Below are positions 1-8,225 of a stretch of 33,662 bases of DNA, in pieces. The stretch comes from Acidobacteriota bacterium (lineage in GTDB: Bacteria > Acidobacteriota > Terriglobia > Terriglobales > Acidobacteriaceae), in the NCBI GenBank assembly GCA_028876395.1, contig JAGWRX010000200.1:1-33662 (forward strand), read 5' to 3'. Each line of letters opens with the position of its first letter. Positions within the stretch are counted from its first letter, which is position 1. Under the pieces are notes generated by a model that was not told where the DNA came from, searched no databases, and worked only from the letters and a program-made list of their open reading frames with translations. A program made the position numbers and the translations under genes.

Positions 1-2341
1 AGTGCTGGGCCAGGAACCCGGAGCCGGCCTGCAGATACTTAATCTGGCGCAGCCCGTCGGCTTCAACGGTGACTGCAGTTCCGATGGCATCGCGATTGCT
101 CTTGTGTCCGCGCAGACGGAAGGAAATGGAATGGCCAATGCCGCTCATCGCATTGCGCAGGATGCGCAGTTGAGGGGCATTGCGATTCTTGAGGATGACT
201 TCGAGGCGGCCATCGTGGTCGATGTCGGCGAGAGCAAAGGAGCGGCTGTCCTCGAGGAAGTCCAATCCGAGGGGGCCGGAAGCCTCAGCAAACGTGCCGT
301 CGTGATTGTTCGTGAACAGGACATTTCTTGCGTAGCCGTGCCAGGTGTTGTCGGAGCGGATGAGTTCGTTGATGGCGTTCCATCCGTGTTCATAGGCCAG
401 GGAAGGTGTCGAGTCTTCTGACGATTTGGCGACGACCTGCCGCCAGAAGAAGCTTGCGAGATCGTTCTCGCCTGATTCGGAGATGTATCCGTTGGAGACG
501 TATAGGTCCGCGTAGCCGTCGTGGTCGATGTCCCAGAAATCCGAGCACCAGGACCAGCGGCCCATTTCCACGCCGGCGTTTCGGCCTACATTTTCGAAGG
601 TTCCGTCGCCCTGGTTGCGATAGAGCGCGTTGCCGCGCGCGTGGCGCTGGTAGAGTTCGCGGATGCTTTGCGGGGCGTTTGCGTGGAATTGCTTTTGCTG
701 CGAGACGCGCTGGCCGGCGGCCTCCCACATGCTGGGCACGTAAATATCCTGGCGTCCGTCGTTGTCGAAATCGGACCAGCAGCAGCTCATTCCGGCTCCG
801 ACGCCTTCGACGCGAGCCTGGCTGGATACAACGGTGAAGGTTCCATTGCCGTTGTTGCGGTAAAGCTGCGAACTGCCGAAATCGTTGGCCACGAAGAGAT
901 CGGGGCGGCCGTTGGAGTTGGAGTCGCCCCAGGCGCAGGCAAAGCTGTATCGGTTGTTGTCCGCGTTCAGGCCGGCGGCTTCAGTCGTCTCAACGAATGT
1001 GGCGTTGCCTTCGTTGTGAAAGAGGCAATTGGGCGGGCCGTTGCGGGCATCGTAATAGGGGATGGGATAGTGATACTGGTCGAGGCCGAGGTAGTACATG
1101 TACATGCAGAAATAGATATCGAGGCGGCCGTCGCCATCGTAGTCGGCAACCGCAGCATGCGTGAAGGTGCCCTGCGGGGCACGCGCAAACCTGAATGCAT
1201 CGTGCTTGAGCTTGAAGGTGCCGTCGCCCTGATTGAGGAAGAGCAGGGGACCTGTGCCACAGACGACAAGCAGGTCCTGACGGCCCTTGTTTTCAAAGTC
1301 CGCGAACAGGGCGCATGCGGTGTTGTCGAGCACGCCGACGCCAGCTTTTTCCGTGACGTCCTCGAAGGTTCCGTCGCCGCGGTTGCGGTAGAGGCGGTTT
1401 GGCAGGCCGGCGGGCTGGCAGACGTAGAGATCGTCGAAACCGTCGTTGTCGAAATCGCCCGCAGCCACGCCGTTGTTGCTATAAACGTCAACTCCGATGG
1501 CGCCGTCAAGCACTGTTCGCCAGTGATCGGCGCCGTAAAGCAACTGCCCGGCGTACGACTCTGTTCCGTCGAGAGCGCGGGAAGTGACATCGATGAAAGC
1601 GGGGCCACGCACAATCGCGACCTGCTCATCACGGGCCTCCCATCTGCGCGCCTTCCACGCCTGGGTTTCGTCGCGCGCCCACACTGTGCTCCATGAGCCG
1701 ACCCTCTCTTCGCGGCGATCGTCGTTCCTGCTGGCCACGATGTCATACCGGATCTGAAGTTGCACGGTGAGCGGAGAGGCAGCGACCTGTTCGATAGCGT
1801 AGATTTCGAACTCCGCAGTTTCAATGCGCGATACCGAGCCGAGCCAGGCATGGAAGTTGCGCAGAAATGCTTCACGCCCCTGCACGAGGCCGGAGGCGAA
1901 TTCTCTGCGGAGGACGTCGATGCCGAAGGCGGAACGCACGGTGGACTCACTGGCGGCGACGAGCGTTGATGCTTCGATCGAGGTGTCCATCGCAGTGGAC
2001 AAAAGAGGAAGATTTTGTGGTGATGCCTTGAGCGACTGACTCCATTGCTTGAGAATCGACTCGATTTCAAAAGCATATTTCTCGGTGATGTACTCATCTG
2101 AGCCTGGAGGGACAAGGCGGAGGACGTCAGCCAAGGGAGATTGGGCGGGGTAGTGAGGCGTCAAGCGAACATCAGCAAAGGGAAACGCGGGATTCCGATC
2201 GGCCGGGAGCCGGGTTGCTGCGAACAGAAGCGATGATCCGCAGAACGGCGCCGGACGGAGCAGCAGAGGGGCCAGACCCACGCTCTTGAGAATTGTTCGA
2301 CGGGAAAGACGCTGGTTTTTGTTCGTCTGGTTCGACATCAT
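1..2341 (-). CDS. Tat-exported FG-GAP repeat / ASPIC-UnbV (CRTAC1-like) protein, 3' end outside the window
   Basis: Reading from ATG at 2341 the frame stays open for 780 codons and leaves the window without a stop, so the C-terminus is missing. The N-terminus has a twin-arginine motif (SRRTILK, about residues 10-16) followed by a hydrophobic stretch, implying folded export. Residues ~60-250 form an alpha/beta domain I do not recognise. From ~290 there are seven FG-GAP/VCBS-type repeats with calcium-loop cores such as DFDNDGFDD, DYDGDGRLD, DFDNDGRQD and DIDHDGRLE, consistent with a beta-propeller. The last residues (YLQAGSGFLAQH) match the start of an ASPIC/UnbV domain, as in human CRTAC1-like proteins. 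A second ATG follows directly at 2338. It is divergent from the TonB-dependent receptor gene, a common pairing in Acidobacteriota. The precise function of this family is unknown; carbohydrate or surface binding is a guess. Family call is firm. Confidence 0.88.
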   Translation of the reverse strand, partial: MMSNQTNKNQRLSRRTILKSVGLAPLLLRPAPFCGSSLLFAATRLPADRNPAFPFADVRLTPHYPAQSPLADVLRLVPPGSDEYITEKYAFEIESILKQWSQSLKASPQNLPLLSTAMDTSIEASTLVAASESTVRSAFGIDVLRREFASGLVQGREAFLRNFHAWLGSVSRIETAEFEIYAIEQVAASPLTVQLQIRYDIVASRNDDRREERVGSWSTVWARDETQAWKARRWEARDEQVAIVRGPAFIDVTSRALDGTESYAGQLLYGADHWRTVLDGAIGVDVYSNNGVAAGDFDNDGFDDLYVCQPAGLPNRLYRNRGDGTFEDVTEKAGVGVLDNTACALFADFENKGRQDLLVVCGTGPLLFLNQGDGTFKLKHDAFRFARAPQGTFTHAAVADYDGDGRLDIYFCMYMYYLGLDQYHYPIPYYDARNGPPNCLFHNEGNATFVETTEAAGLNADNNRYSFACAWGDSNSNGRPDLFVANDFGSSQLYRNNGNGTFTVVSSQARVEGVGAGMSCCWSDFDNDGRQDIYVPSMWEAAGQRVSQQKQFHANAPQSIRELYQRHARGNALYRNQGDGTFENVGRNAGVEMGRWSWCSDFWDIDHDGYADLYVSNGYISESGENDLASFFWRQVVAKSSEDSTPSLAYEHGWNAINELIRSDNTWHGYARNVLFTNNHDGTFAEASGPLGLDFLEDSRSFALADIDHDGRLEVILKNRNAPQLRILRNAMSGIGHSISFRLRGHKSNRDAIGTAVTVEADGLRQIKYLQAGSGFLAQH

Positions 2342-2695
2342 TCTCAGGAGTCCGTGGAGGGGGCAAGATGTCCGCATGATAGCACTCTGAGCAGTTCCTT
2401 CTCAGGCTGCATCCTTCACCTGTTTCAGGGGCGTTCCGGGCGGCCGACTCAGGCGCGTTCTCGTATGAGATTTTCACGCAGACACACCGGCTTGGCGGGA
2501 GCGTGCGGGGAAGATTTGGAGAATTTGGAGCCGCTCGCTTGCGGGGATTCCGGGGAACCGCCGGCGCGGGGGGAATATCTATAAAGCATTTATTTTAAAT
2601 GTTTTAGTCGTGCTATTTCTTGACGTCGATCTGAGTCGAGGGAAGCTGTCCAGGAGGTGCAGTCAGGGACAAAAAACAGAATCTCCAACTTTTGG

Positions 2696-2723
2696 TTGAC
2701 AAATATTGCACGAATCCAATACG
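2696..2723 (+). promoter_or_regulatory. Putative sigma-70 promoter of the TonB-dependent receptor
   Basis: A perfect TTGACA -35 hexamer (2696-2701) is followed after 16 bp by AATACG, a poor -10 match (3 of 6). The position, about 125 bp before the start codon and just upstream of the operator candidate, suits a repressible promoter. The -10 is weak, so this is tentative. Confidence 0.35.
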
Positions 2724-2739
2724 CTTCATCGCACGCTGA

Positions 2740-2753
2740 TGAAACCGTTTACA
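2740..2753 (+). promoter_or_regulatory. LacI-family-type operator candidate
   Basis: TGAAACCGTTTACA is an imperfect dyad around a central CG, with 10 of 14 positions symmetric. This is the usual shape of LacI/GalR-family operators (TGnAAnCGnTTnCA). A second related element, AACCGT (2743-2748) inverted as ACGGTT (2758-2763), overlaps it. It lies downstream of the putative promoter, where a bound repressor would block transcription of the receptor gene. No LacI-family gene is present in the window, so the regulator would act from elsewhere. Confidence 0.45.
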
Positions 2754-2847
2754 GCAGACGGTTCAATGTGGCCGGTTCCCCTCCCCTGGGGGAGACGGTC
2801 AATCCAGAAGAATAGGTAAGCGAAGGTAGAGAACGGAGGACGTTTGT

Positions 2848-5800
2848 ATGGGCCGTGACTGCAGAACCTCAAGTCGGTTAAAAGCGTTTGGTTACATAGC
2901 CTTCACATGTTTGTGCCTCATTCTGTTCCAAGGCCGGTACGCATTCGGCCAGGTGGACGAAGGCGCAATCACCGGAACGGTTCAAGACACTACGGGCGCT
3001 GTTGTTCCCGGCGCGCAGGTGACCCTGTTGAATGTGGACCAGGGCATCACCCTGACCACCAAATCGAACGCCAGTGGCGGGTACACTTTTTCGCCGGTCA
3101 GAATTGGTCACTACTCGGTGACTGTGACGGCCAAGGGCTTTTCAAAGACGACGCAGAAGAACCTGACCGTGCAGGTAGCGCAGGTGCTTCAGGTGAACGT
3201 CCAACTGAAGCCTGGCGCGGCGACTGAGACGGTTGAGGTGACGACGGCGCCGCCGCTGCTGCAGACCGAAGAAGCATCGGTCGGGCAGGTGATTGGCGCG
3301 CAGGAAGTGAACAACCTTCCGCTGAACGGACGCAACTTTACCTTCCTTGCGCAGCTTGGCGCCGGCATGCAGACACCGCAGGCTGACACGAGAGGCAATG
3401 CGGCCTCGGGCGCGTTTTCCGCCAACGGCCTTCGTCCCGCGCAGAACAACTACCTGCTGGACGGCATCGACAACAACTCGAACGCTGTGGACTTTCTGAA
3501 CGGCACGAACTTTGTCATTCTGCCTCCGGTGGACGCGATTCAGGAATTCAAGGTGCAGACCGCGGACTTCAGCGCGGAACTGGGCCGCTCTGCCGGCGCC
3601 GTTCTGAACGCGACCATCAAATCCGGCACGAACAGCCTGCATGGCACGGTGTGGGAATTCCTCCGCAACGACAAGCTGGACGCGGCGGACTGGTTTGAAA
3701 ACAACGGCGGCATCAAGAAGGGCGAGCTGCGCCTGAACCAGTTTGGCGCTTCGGCGGGCGGCCCGATCATCAAGAACAAGATGTTCTTCTTCGGCGATTA
3801 CGAAGGGAAACGTCGTGTGCAGGGCACGGCGGAAAATGGCAACGTGCCGACGGCACTGGAGCGCAGCAGCGGCTTCACGGATCTTTCCGACGTGCTCTCG
3901 CTGGCGCAAGGTGCGACAAAGACAAGGCCGGACCTTCTGGGCCGTACCGTGCCATACGGCACGATTCTTGACCCTGCCACCACGCGCCTTGTAGCAGCCG
4001 GAGCCGTGGACCCGGTATCGGGATTGACGAACAACACCGGCGCCGACGGCTACGTTCGCGATCCGTTTGGCACCTGCGGAGCCACACCTGCCGGTGGCAT
4101 CTATACGATCGCCGGCTGCGGGCTGAATAAACTGCCGGCCAACCGAGTAGATGCGAATGCGATCAAGCTCATGGAGCTTTATCCGGCGCCGAACTCGGGG
4201 TTGAACACATATTCGGTGAGCCCGAATCTCTACGAGCACTCCAACACGTTCGATACGCGCTTCGACTTCAACCCGACCGAGAAGGAGCAGATTTTCTTCC
4301 GCTTCAGCTACTCGGATGACCCGATTTACATCCCGGGCATCTTCGGCGGCATCGCTGACGGCGGCAGCTTCTCGCAGGGCATCCAGACTGCAAAGTCCGA
4401 CCAGGCGGTGGCGGCGTGGACCCACGTGTTTACCCCGACCACGATCAACCAGGTGCGCGGCGGGTTTGCTCACCTGCACACAACGCGTACCGGCCCGGAG
4501 GGTGGCGCTTCCGGTATTCCGGGTCAGTTCGGCATTCAGGGGATTCCGCAGGGCAACGGGAATGGCGGATTGCCGGCATTCGGCATCAGCAACCTGGCAA
4601 CCCTGGGCAGCAACAGCTTCCTTCCTTCGGACGAAGTCAGCCAGACGCTCCAACTCACGGATGACTTTACGAAGATCTACGGCAAGCACAGCTTCAAGAT
4701 GGGCATTGAGAACCAGCATGTGAAGTTCTCGACGCTGCAGCCGGCGTGGTCACGCGGCCAGTTCAACTATGGCGGCGGCTTCACGGATATACCGACGGCT
4801 TCCAACACGACGGGCGGTCTGGCGCAGTTCCTGCTTCCGCCAACGGCGGCTCCGGCTACGCTGTACGGCAACCCGAACCCGAACGGCTTCAGCTACTCGG
4901 GCGGCGCGAACCAGGTCTACGCCTCGAACATCAACAAGACCTATGATGCGAAGACCTATTTCGCGACGTACTTCCAGGATGACTGGAAGGTCAATGCAAA
5001 ACTGACCATCAACCTTGGTCTGCGCTGGGACTACTTTGGTCCTATCAACGAGACCAACGGCGGGCAGGCCAACTTTGTGCCGGGCGGCGCTCCGGAGAAC
5101 AAGCCGTTGTTTATCATCCCGGCGTCGGGCAAGGATCCTCGAACGCTGTCCACAGATTCCACGTGCTTCGGTGTTGGCTGCCGCGGCCTTGTGGACCTAC
5201 TTGCCAAGGATGGCATCACGCTCCTGAGCACGAACAAGTACGGCCAGGGGCTGCTGCAAACACAGAAGGGCAATATTGCGCCTCGCGTAGGCTTTGCGTA
5301 TGAGATCACCCCGAAGCTGGTAACACGCGGCGGTTTCGGTCTCTTCTTCAACTCGTTTGAGAACCAGGGATACGGGCCGAACATCGGTGAGAACTATCCC
5401 TTTGTCTTCAACTTCTCGTATTCGCCGCAGGTGGCCTCGGGCATTGCGTCCCAGGTTGCGCCTACGAGCTACAACACCCCGTTTTCCGGTTGCGCCACGG
5501 CGGGTCCGGGTGGAACCGCGACCTTCGAGTCGGGCTTCTCCTGCATCCCATTTGACCCAACAAAGGTCAATGCACTTGGTCTGGGTCTGCAGGGTCTGCA
5601 GTTCGACTATCAGACTCCGCGCACGTACAGCGCCAACCTCACGTTCCAGTACTCGCTTACACGCAGCTTGTCTGCGCAAGCTTCGTATGTCTTTACCAAC
5701 GGTCAAAATCTTCAGGGGGGCGTTGGCTACAGGAACGTGTCCCAGATTCTGCCGCACGGTATCAGCACCAATCCGTATGTCCCATTTGCGGACTTCGGAG

Positions 5801-6696
5801 GCGGGAGTTACCAAAGAACATACGGCGAAAGTCAATATCATGGCCTGCAGACCAAGCTGGAACAGCAGTTCTCGAATGGCCTGACGTTCCTGCTTGCCTA
5901 CACGTACTCGAAGACGATGTCCGACGCCGGAGACCTTTTGAACGGCGGTACGACGGGCGGCTTGCGTGCGTTTAGCGTGAAGGGGCTGGGGCCCAGGTTT
6001 GACTGGGCGCTGGCAAACTTCGATATTCGCCAGGTTCTCCACTTCAGCGGCGGATATGAGCTTCCCTTTGGCAAGGACAGGCGGTACATGAACAGGGGTG
6101 GACTGGTCAATGCGGTGCTGGGCGACTGGTCGACGAACTGGATTGTGACGCTGCAGGGAGGCCAGCCGCTCAACTTCGGCTGCCCGACTGGAACGACCTC
6201 TGGAACCGGCTGCAACACGATGCTGGTGAAGGGGCAGAGCCCGCAGCTCGGCATCAAGGTGAAGACAATCGACGGCAAGCCGAGGCCGTTCTGGATCAAC
6301 AATCCGAGTGCCTATACCCAGCCTTGTCAGCTTGGGGGTACGCCCTCTAACCCGGTTCCGATTCCAAACTCGCCCTCCGGCTGCGTTCCTTTGACAGGCG
6401 CCGCAGCTCTGGGTGGCAAGGCTGGACCGATTCCGGGTCCGGGCTTCCACCGGTTGGATTTCTCGACGTTCAAGGGATTCCAACTCAACGAGCGGTTCTC
6501 GATGCAGTTCCGAGCGGAGTTCTTCAACATCCTGAACCACCCGAACTTCAATGCTCCGAATTTCGGCGGCAACGGCGTGGTGGCTATCGGCGGATCGGGC
6601 AACATCTTTGATCCTCACTTCGGCGAACTTGGATCGACTCGCGATGCTCCTTATGATCCGAGACAGATTCAATTGGCTCTGAAGTTGTACTACTAG
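2848..6696 (+). CDS. Oar-type TonB-dependent receptor with N-terminal carboxypeptidase-regulatory-like domain
   Basis: An outer-membrane active transporter of 1282 residues. A signal peptide spans about residues 1-36. A carboxypeptidase-regulatory-like Ig-fold domain follows (~37-130, with GAITGTVQDTTGAVVPGA and SGGYTFSPV), then a TonB plug (~140-290, with NNLPLNGRNF, LLDGIDNN and IKSGTNSLHGTVWEFLRND), then a long beta-barrel ending in QLALKLYY with a terminal aromatic residue as expected for BAM recognition. The size is typical of the Acidobacteriota Oar-like expansion and larger than siderophore receptors (~700). No clear TonB box could be read. The start is supported by GGAGG (2835-2839) 8 bp upstream. 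Substrate is unknown; an upstream LacI-type site hints at a sugar-linked ligand. A strong terminator follows the stop. Confidence 0.95.
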   Translation: MGRDCRTSSRLKAFGYIAFTCLCLILFQGRYAFGQVDEGAITGTVQDTTGAVVPGAQVTLLNVDQGITLTTKSNASGGYTFSPVRIGHYSVTVTAKGFSKTTQKNLTVQVAQVLQVNVQLKPGAATETVEVTTAPPLLQTEEASVGQVIGAQEVNNLPLNGRNFTFLAQLGAGMQTPQADTRGNAASGAFSANGLRPAQNNYLLDGIDNNSNAVDFLNGTNFVILPPVDAIQEFKVQTADFSAELGRSAGAVLNATIKSGTNSLHGTVWEFLRNDKLDAADWFENNGGIKKGELRLNQFGASAGGPIIKNKMFFFGDYEGKRRVQGTAENGNVPTALERSSGFTDLSDVLSLAQGATKTRPDLLGRTVPYGTILDPATTRLVAAGAVDPVSGLTNNTGADGYVRDPFGTCGATPAGGIYTIAGCGLNKLPANRVDANAIKLMELYPAPNSGLNTYSVSPNLYEHSNTFDTRFDFNPTEKEQIFFRFSYSDDPIYIPGIFGGIADGGSFSQGIQTAKSDQAVAAWTHVFTPTTINQVRGGFAHLHTTRTGPEGGASGIPGQFGIQGIPQGNGNGGLPAFGISNLATLGSNSFLPSDEVSQTLQLTDDFTKIYGKHSFKMGIENQHVKFSTLQPAWSRGQFNYGGGFTDIPTASNTTGGLAQFLLPPTAAPATLYGNPNPNGFSYSGGANQVYASNINKTYDAKTYFATYFQDDWKVNAKLTINLGLRWDYFGPINETNGGQANFVPGGAPENKPLFIIPASGKDPRTLSTDSTCFGVGCRGLVDLLAKDGITLLSTNKYGQGLLQTQKGNIAPRVGFAYEITPKLVTRGGFGLFFNSFENQGYGPNIGENYPFVFNFSYSPQVASGIASQVAPTSYNTPFSGCATAGPGGTATFESGFSCIPFDPTKVNALGLGLQGLQFDYQTPRTYSANLTFQYSLTRSLSAQASYVFTNGQNLQGGVGYRNVSQILPHGISTNPYVPFADFGGGSYQRTYGESQYHGLQTKLEQQFSNGLTFLLAYTYSKTMSDAGDLLNGGTTGGLRAFSVKGLGPRFDWALANFDIRQVLHFSGGYELPFGKDRRYMNRGGLVNAVLGDWSTNWIVTLQGGQPLNFGCPTGTTSGTGCNTMLVKGQSPQLGIKVKTIDGKPRPFWINNPSAYTQPCQLGGTPSNPVPIPNSPSGCVPLTGAAALGGKAGPIPGPGFHRLDFSTFKGFQLNERFSMQFRAEFFNILNHPNFNAPNFGGNGVVAIGGSGNIFDPHFGELGSTRDAPYDPRQIQLALKLYY

Positions 6697-6709
6697 GCTA
6701 GAATGAAAG

Positions 6710-6757
6710 CACCCCGGAAAGGCGCGCCCACTGGGCGCCTTTCCGGGGTGTTCTTCT
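6710..6757 (+). terminator. Intrinsic terminator after the TonB-dependent receptor
   Basis: A perfect 16-bp stem (6710-6725 with 6735-6750) encloses a 9-nt loop and is followed by the U-rich TTCTTCT. The stem is very stable; the U-tract is broken by C residues, so termination may be incomplete and some read-through into the TPR gene is possible. Confidence 0.8.
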
Positions 6758-6797
6758 GCGTAGCACATTGCTCACGCGGTAATCAGGGAGGCGGCCT

Positions 6798-8213
6798 GTG
6801 AGCAAGAGGCCTCGGTTTCGGTTGGTTGTTCTGTGCTCGCTGATGGTTTGGGGGACGTTTGCGGCAGCGGAACAGATCCAGAGGCAGGAACTGGACCGCC
6901 AGTATCAGTCGGCGGCGGCCGACTACGAGGCAGGACGGTACGCGGAGGCGGCGGGCAAACTGGAGCCGCTGCTGCCCTATGCGACAAAGAGCTTTGAGGT
7001 CCACGAGCTGCTGGGCATGGTCTATGCGTCGTTGTCGCAAGACGAAAAGGCGATTGATCAGCTCAAGACGGCGGTCCAACTGAAGCCGGCGTCTGCCATA
7101 GCGCGCACGAATCTGGCGGCGAGCTTGTTGCACATAGGGAAGGCCGCGCTGGCCGGGGAGCAGTTCCGCGAGGCGCTTGCGCTGGAGCCTCATAGCTTCG
7201 ACGCCAATCACAATCTTGGCGAGTTTTATGTTCAAACCGGAAAGCTTGCGGATGCGCGCCCACTGCTGGAAGAAGCGCAACGCATCCAGCCTGATTCCTA
7301 CGGCAACGGCTATGACCTGGCGATGGCGGATTTTCTGCTGGGGCGGCTGGATGAGGCCAGGCAAGCAGCCAAGGACCTGGCGAAGAGAAAAGACACCGGG
7401 GAACTGCATAATCTGCTGGGACAGATTGAAGAGAAAGACGGGAAATTTGTAGCCGCGGCGAACGAATACGAGACTGCCGCGCACATGGACCCGAGCGAGG
7501 ATAACCTTTTTGACTGGGGAAGCGAAATGCTTCTCCACAGGACGTACGAGCCCGCGATTGCGATCTTTCAGCAGGGCGCCCAGCGGTATCCGAAATCTCC
7601 CCGGCTTTTGATCGGGCTGGGACTGGCACTTTATTCGCGCGGCAAGTATGAAGAGGCGGTGAAGGCCCTGCTTACGGCTTCTGATTTGAGCCCTTCAGAC
7701 GCGCGCTGTTATCTCTTTTTATCGAAGGCGTACGACAGCTCGCCAAATCAGGCGGACGAGGTGATTCAGAGATTCCGCCGTTATGCGGAGCTTGAACCCA
7801 AGAACGCGCTGGCCCAGTATTATTACGCGATGAGTTTGTGGAAGGGCAAGCGGGCCGAAGACGCCAGCCTGGACCTGAAGACGATCGAGTCGCTTCTGCA
7901 AAAGTCGGTCGCGCTGGACGATGCGCTGGCTGAGGCGCATGTGCAGCTCGGCAATCTCTATGCGGATCAGCACCAGTATGACAAGTCCATCCCGGAGTAT
8001 GAGCGGGCTGTGCAACTGAACCCGAATCTTTCAGATGCCCATTACCGGCTGGGCACGGAGTATGTGCATGTGGGCCAGAAGCAACGGGCGCAGCAGGAGT
8101 TTGCCATTTATCAGAAGCTTCGTGCGGACCATCTGGCCGAGGTGGATAAGGAGAGGGCAGAGGTTCAACAGTTTGTCTATGCGGCAAAGGGCATCGATTC
8201 CGGCAAGCCTTGA
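6798..8213 (+). CDS. Secreted tetratricopeptide-repeat protein
   Basis: 471 residues. The GTG start has GGGAGG (6786-6791) 6 bp upstream. An N-terminal signal peptide (hydrophobic core VVLCSLMVWGTFAAA, cleavage near residue 25) sends it to the periplasm. The rest is roughly ten TPR-like helical pairs, with consensus features such as FEVHELLGMVYASL, ARTNLAASLLHIGK, ANHNLGEFYVQTGKL, LIGLGLALYSRGKYEEA, AHVQLGNLYADQHQY and AHYRLGTEYVHVGQ. TPRs are protein-protein interaction scaffolds; no enzymatic domain is visible. It lies 12 bp upstream of the alkaline-phosphatase-like gene and probably shares its transcript, so it may scaffold those exported proteins (inference). The fold is clear; the partner is not. 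Confidence 0.9.
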   Translation: MSKRPRFRLVVLCSLMVWGTFAAAEQIQRQELDRQYQSAAADYEAGRYAEAAGKLEPLLPYATKSFEVHELLGMVYASLSQDEKAIDQLKTAVQLKPASAIARTNLAASLLHIGKAALAGEQFREALALEPHSFDANHNLGEFYVQTGKLADARPLLEEAQRIQPDSYGNGYDLAMADFLLGRLDEARQAAKDLAKRKDTGELHNLLGQIEEKDGKFVAAANEYETAAHMDPSEDNLFDWGSEMLLHRTYEPAIAIFQQGAQRYPKSPRLLIGLGLALYSRGKYEEAVKALLTASDLSPSDARCYLFLSKAYDSSPNQADEVIQRFRRYAELEPKNALAQYYYAMSLWKGKRAEDASLDLKTIESLLQKSVALDDALAEAHVQLGNLYADQHQYDKSIPEYERAVQLNPNLSDAHYRLGTEYVHVGQKQRAQQEFAIYQKLRADHLAEVDKERAEVQQFVYAAKGIDSGKP

Positions 8214-8225
8214 GGCAGCCGGCAG

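Larger units (their letters stand above)
2342..2847. other. Divergent intergenic region between CRTAC1-like and TonB-receptor genes
   Basis: No convincing gene in these 506 bases. It holds an AT-rich island (about 2575-2625) with a 6-bp inverted repeat CATTTA/TAAATG (2587-2592 and 2596-2601), a TTGACA box at 2696-2701 with a weak -10 (AATACG, 2718-2723), a LacI-type operator candidate at 2740-2753, and a 14-bp GC palindrome CTCCCCTGGGGGAG at 2781-2794 that could fold in the receptor mRNA leader. Confidence 0.6.

Noticed and set aside
521..1696. Long plus-strand open frame of 391 codons
   Set aside because: It lies antisense to the FG-GAP/ASPIC-UnbV gene, whose minus-strand frame gives seven clean DxDxDG-type repeats. 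The plus-strand product is low-complexity, Val/Ala-rich and without motifs.
967..2115. Minus-strand open frame of 382 codons
   Set aside because: Out of frame with the CRTAC1-like gene on the same strand; Ser/Thr/Pro/Arg-rich composition of a GC-driven shadow.
2354..2584. 76-codon plus-strand open frame in the divergent intergenic region
   Set aside because: No SD, no domain, and it would be followed by the receptor promoter region; likely chance.
3142..4719. 525-codon minus-strand open frame inside the TonB-receptor gene (and a similar one at 5197-6768)
   Set aside because: Antisense to a well supported receptor; composition is Arg/Val/His-rich with no recognisable domain.
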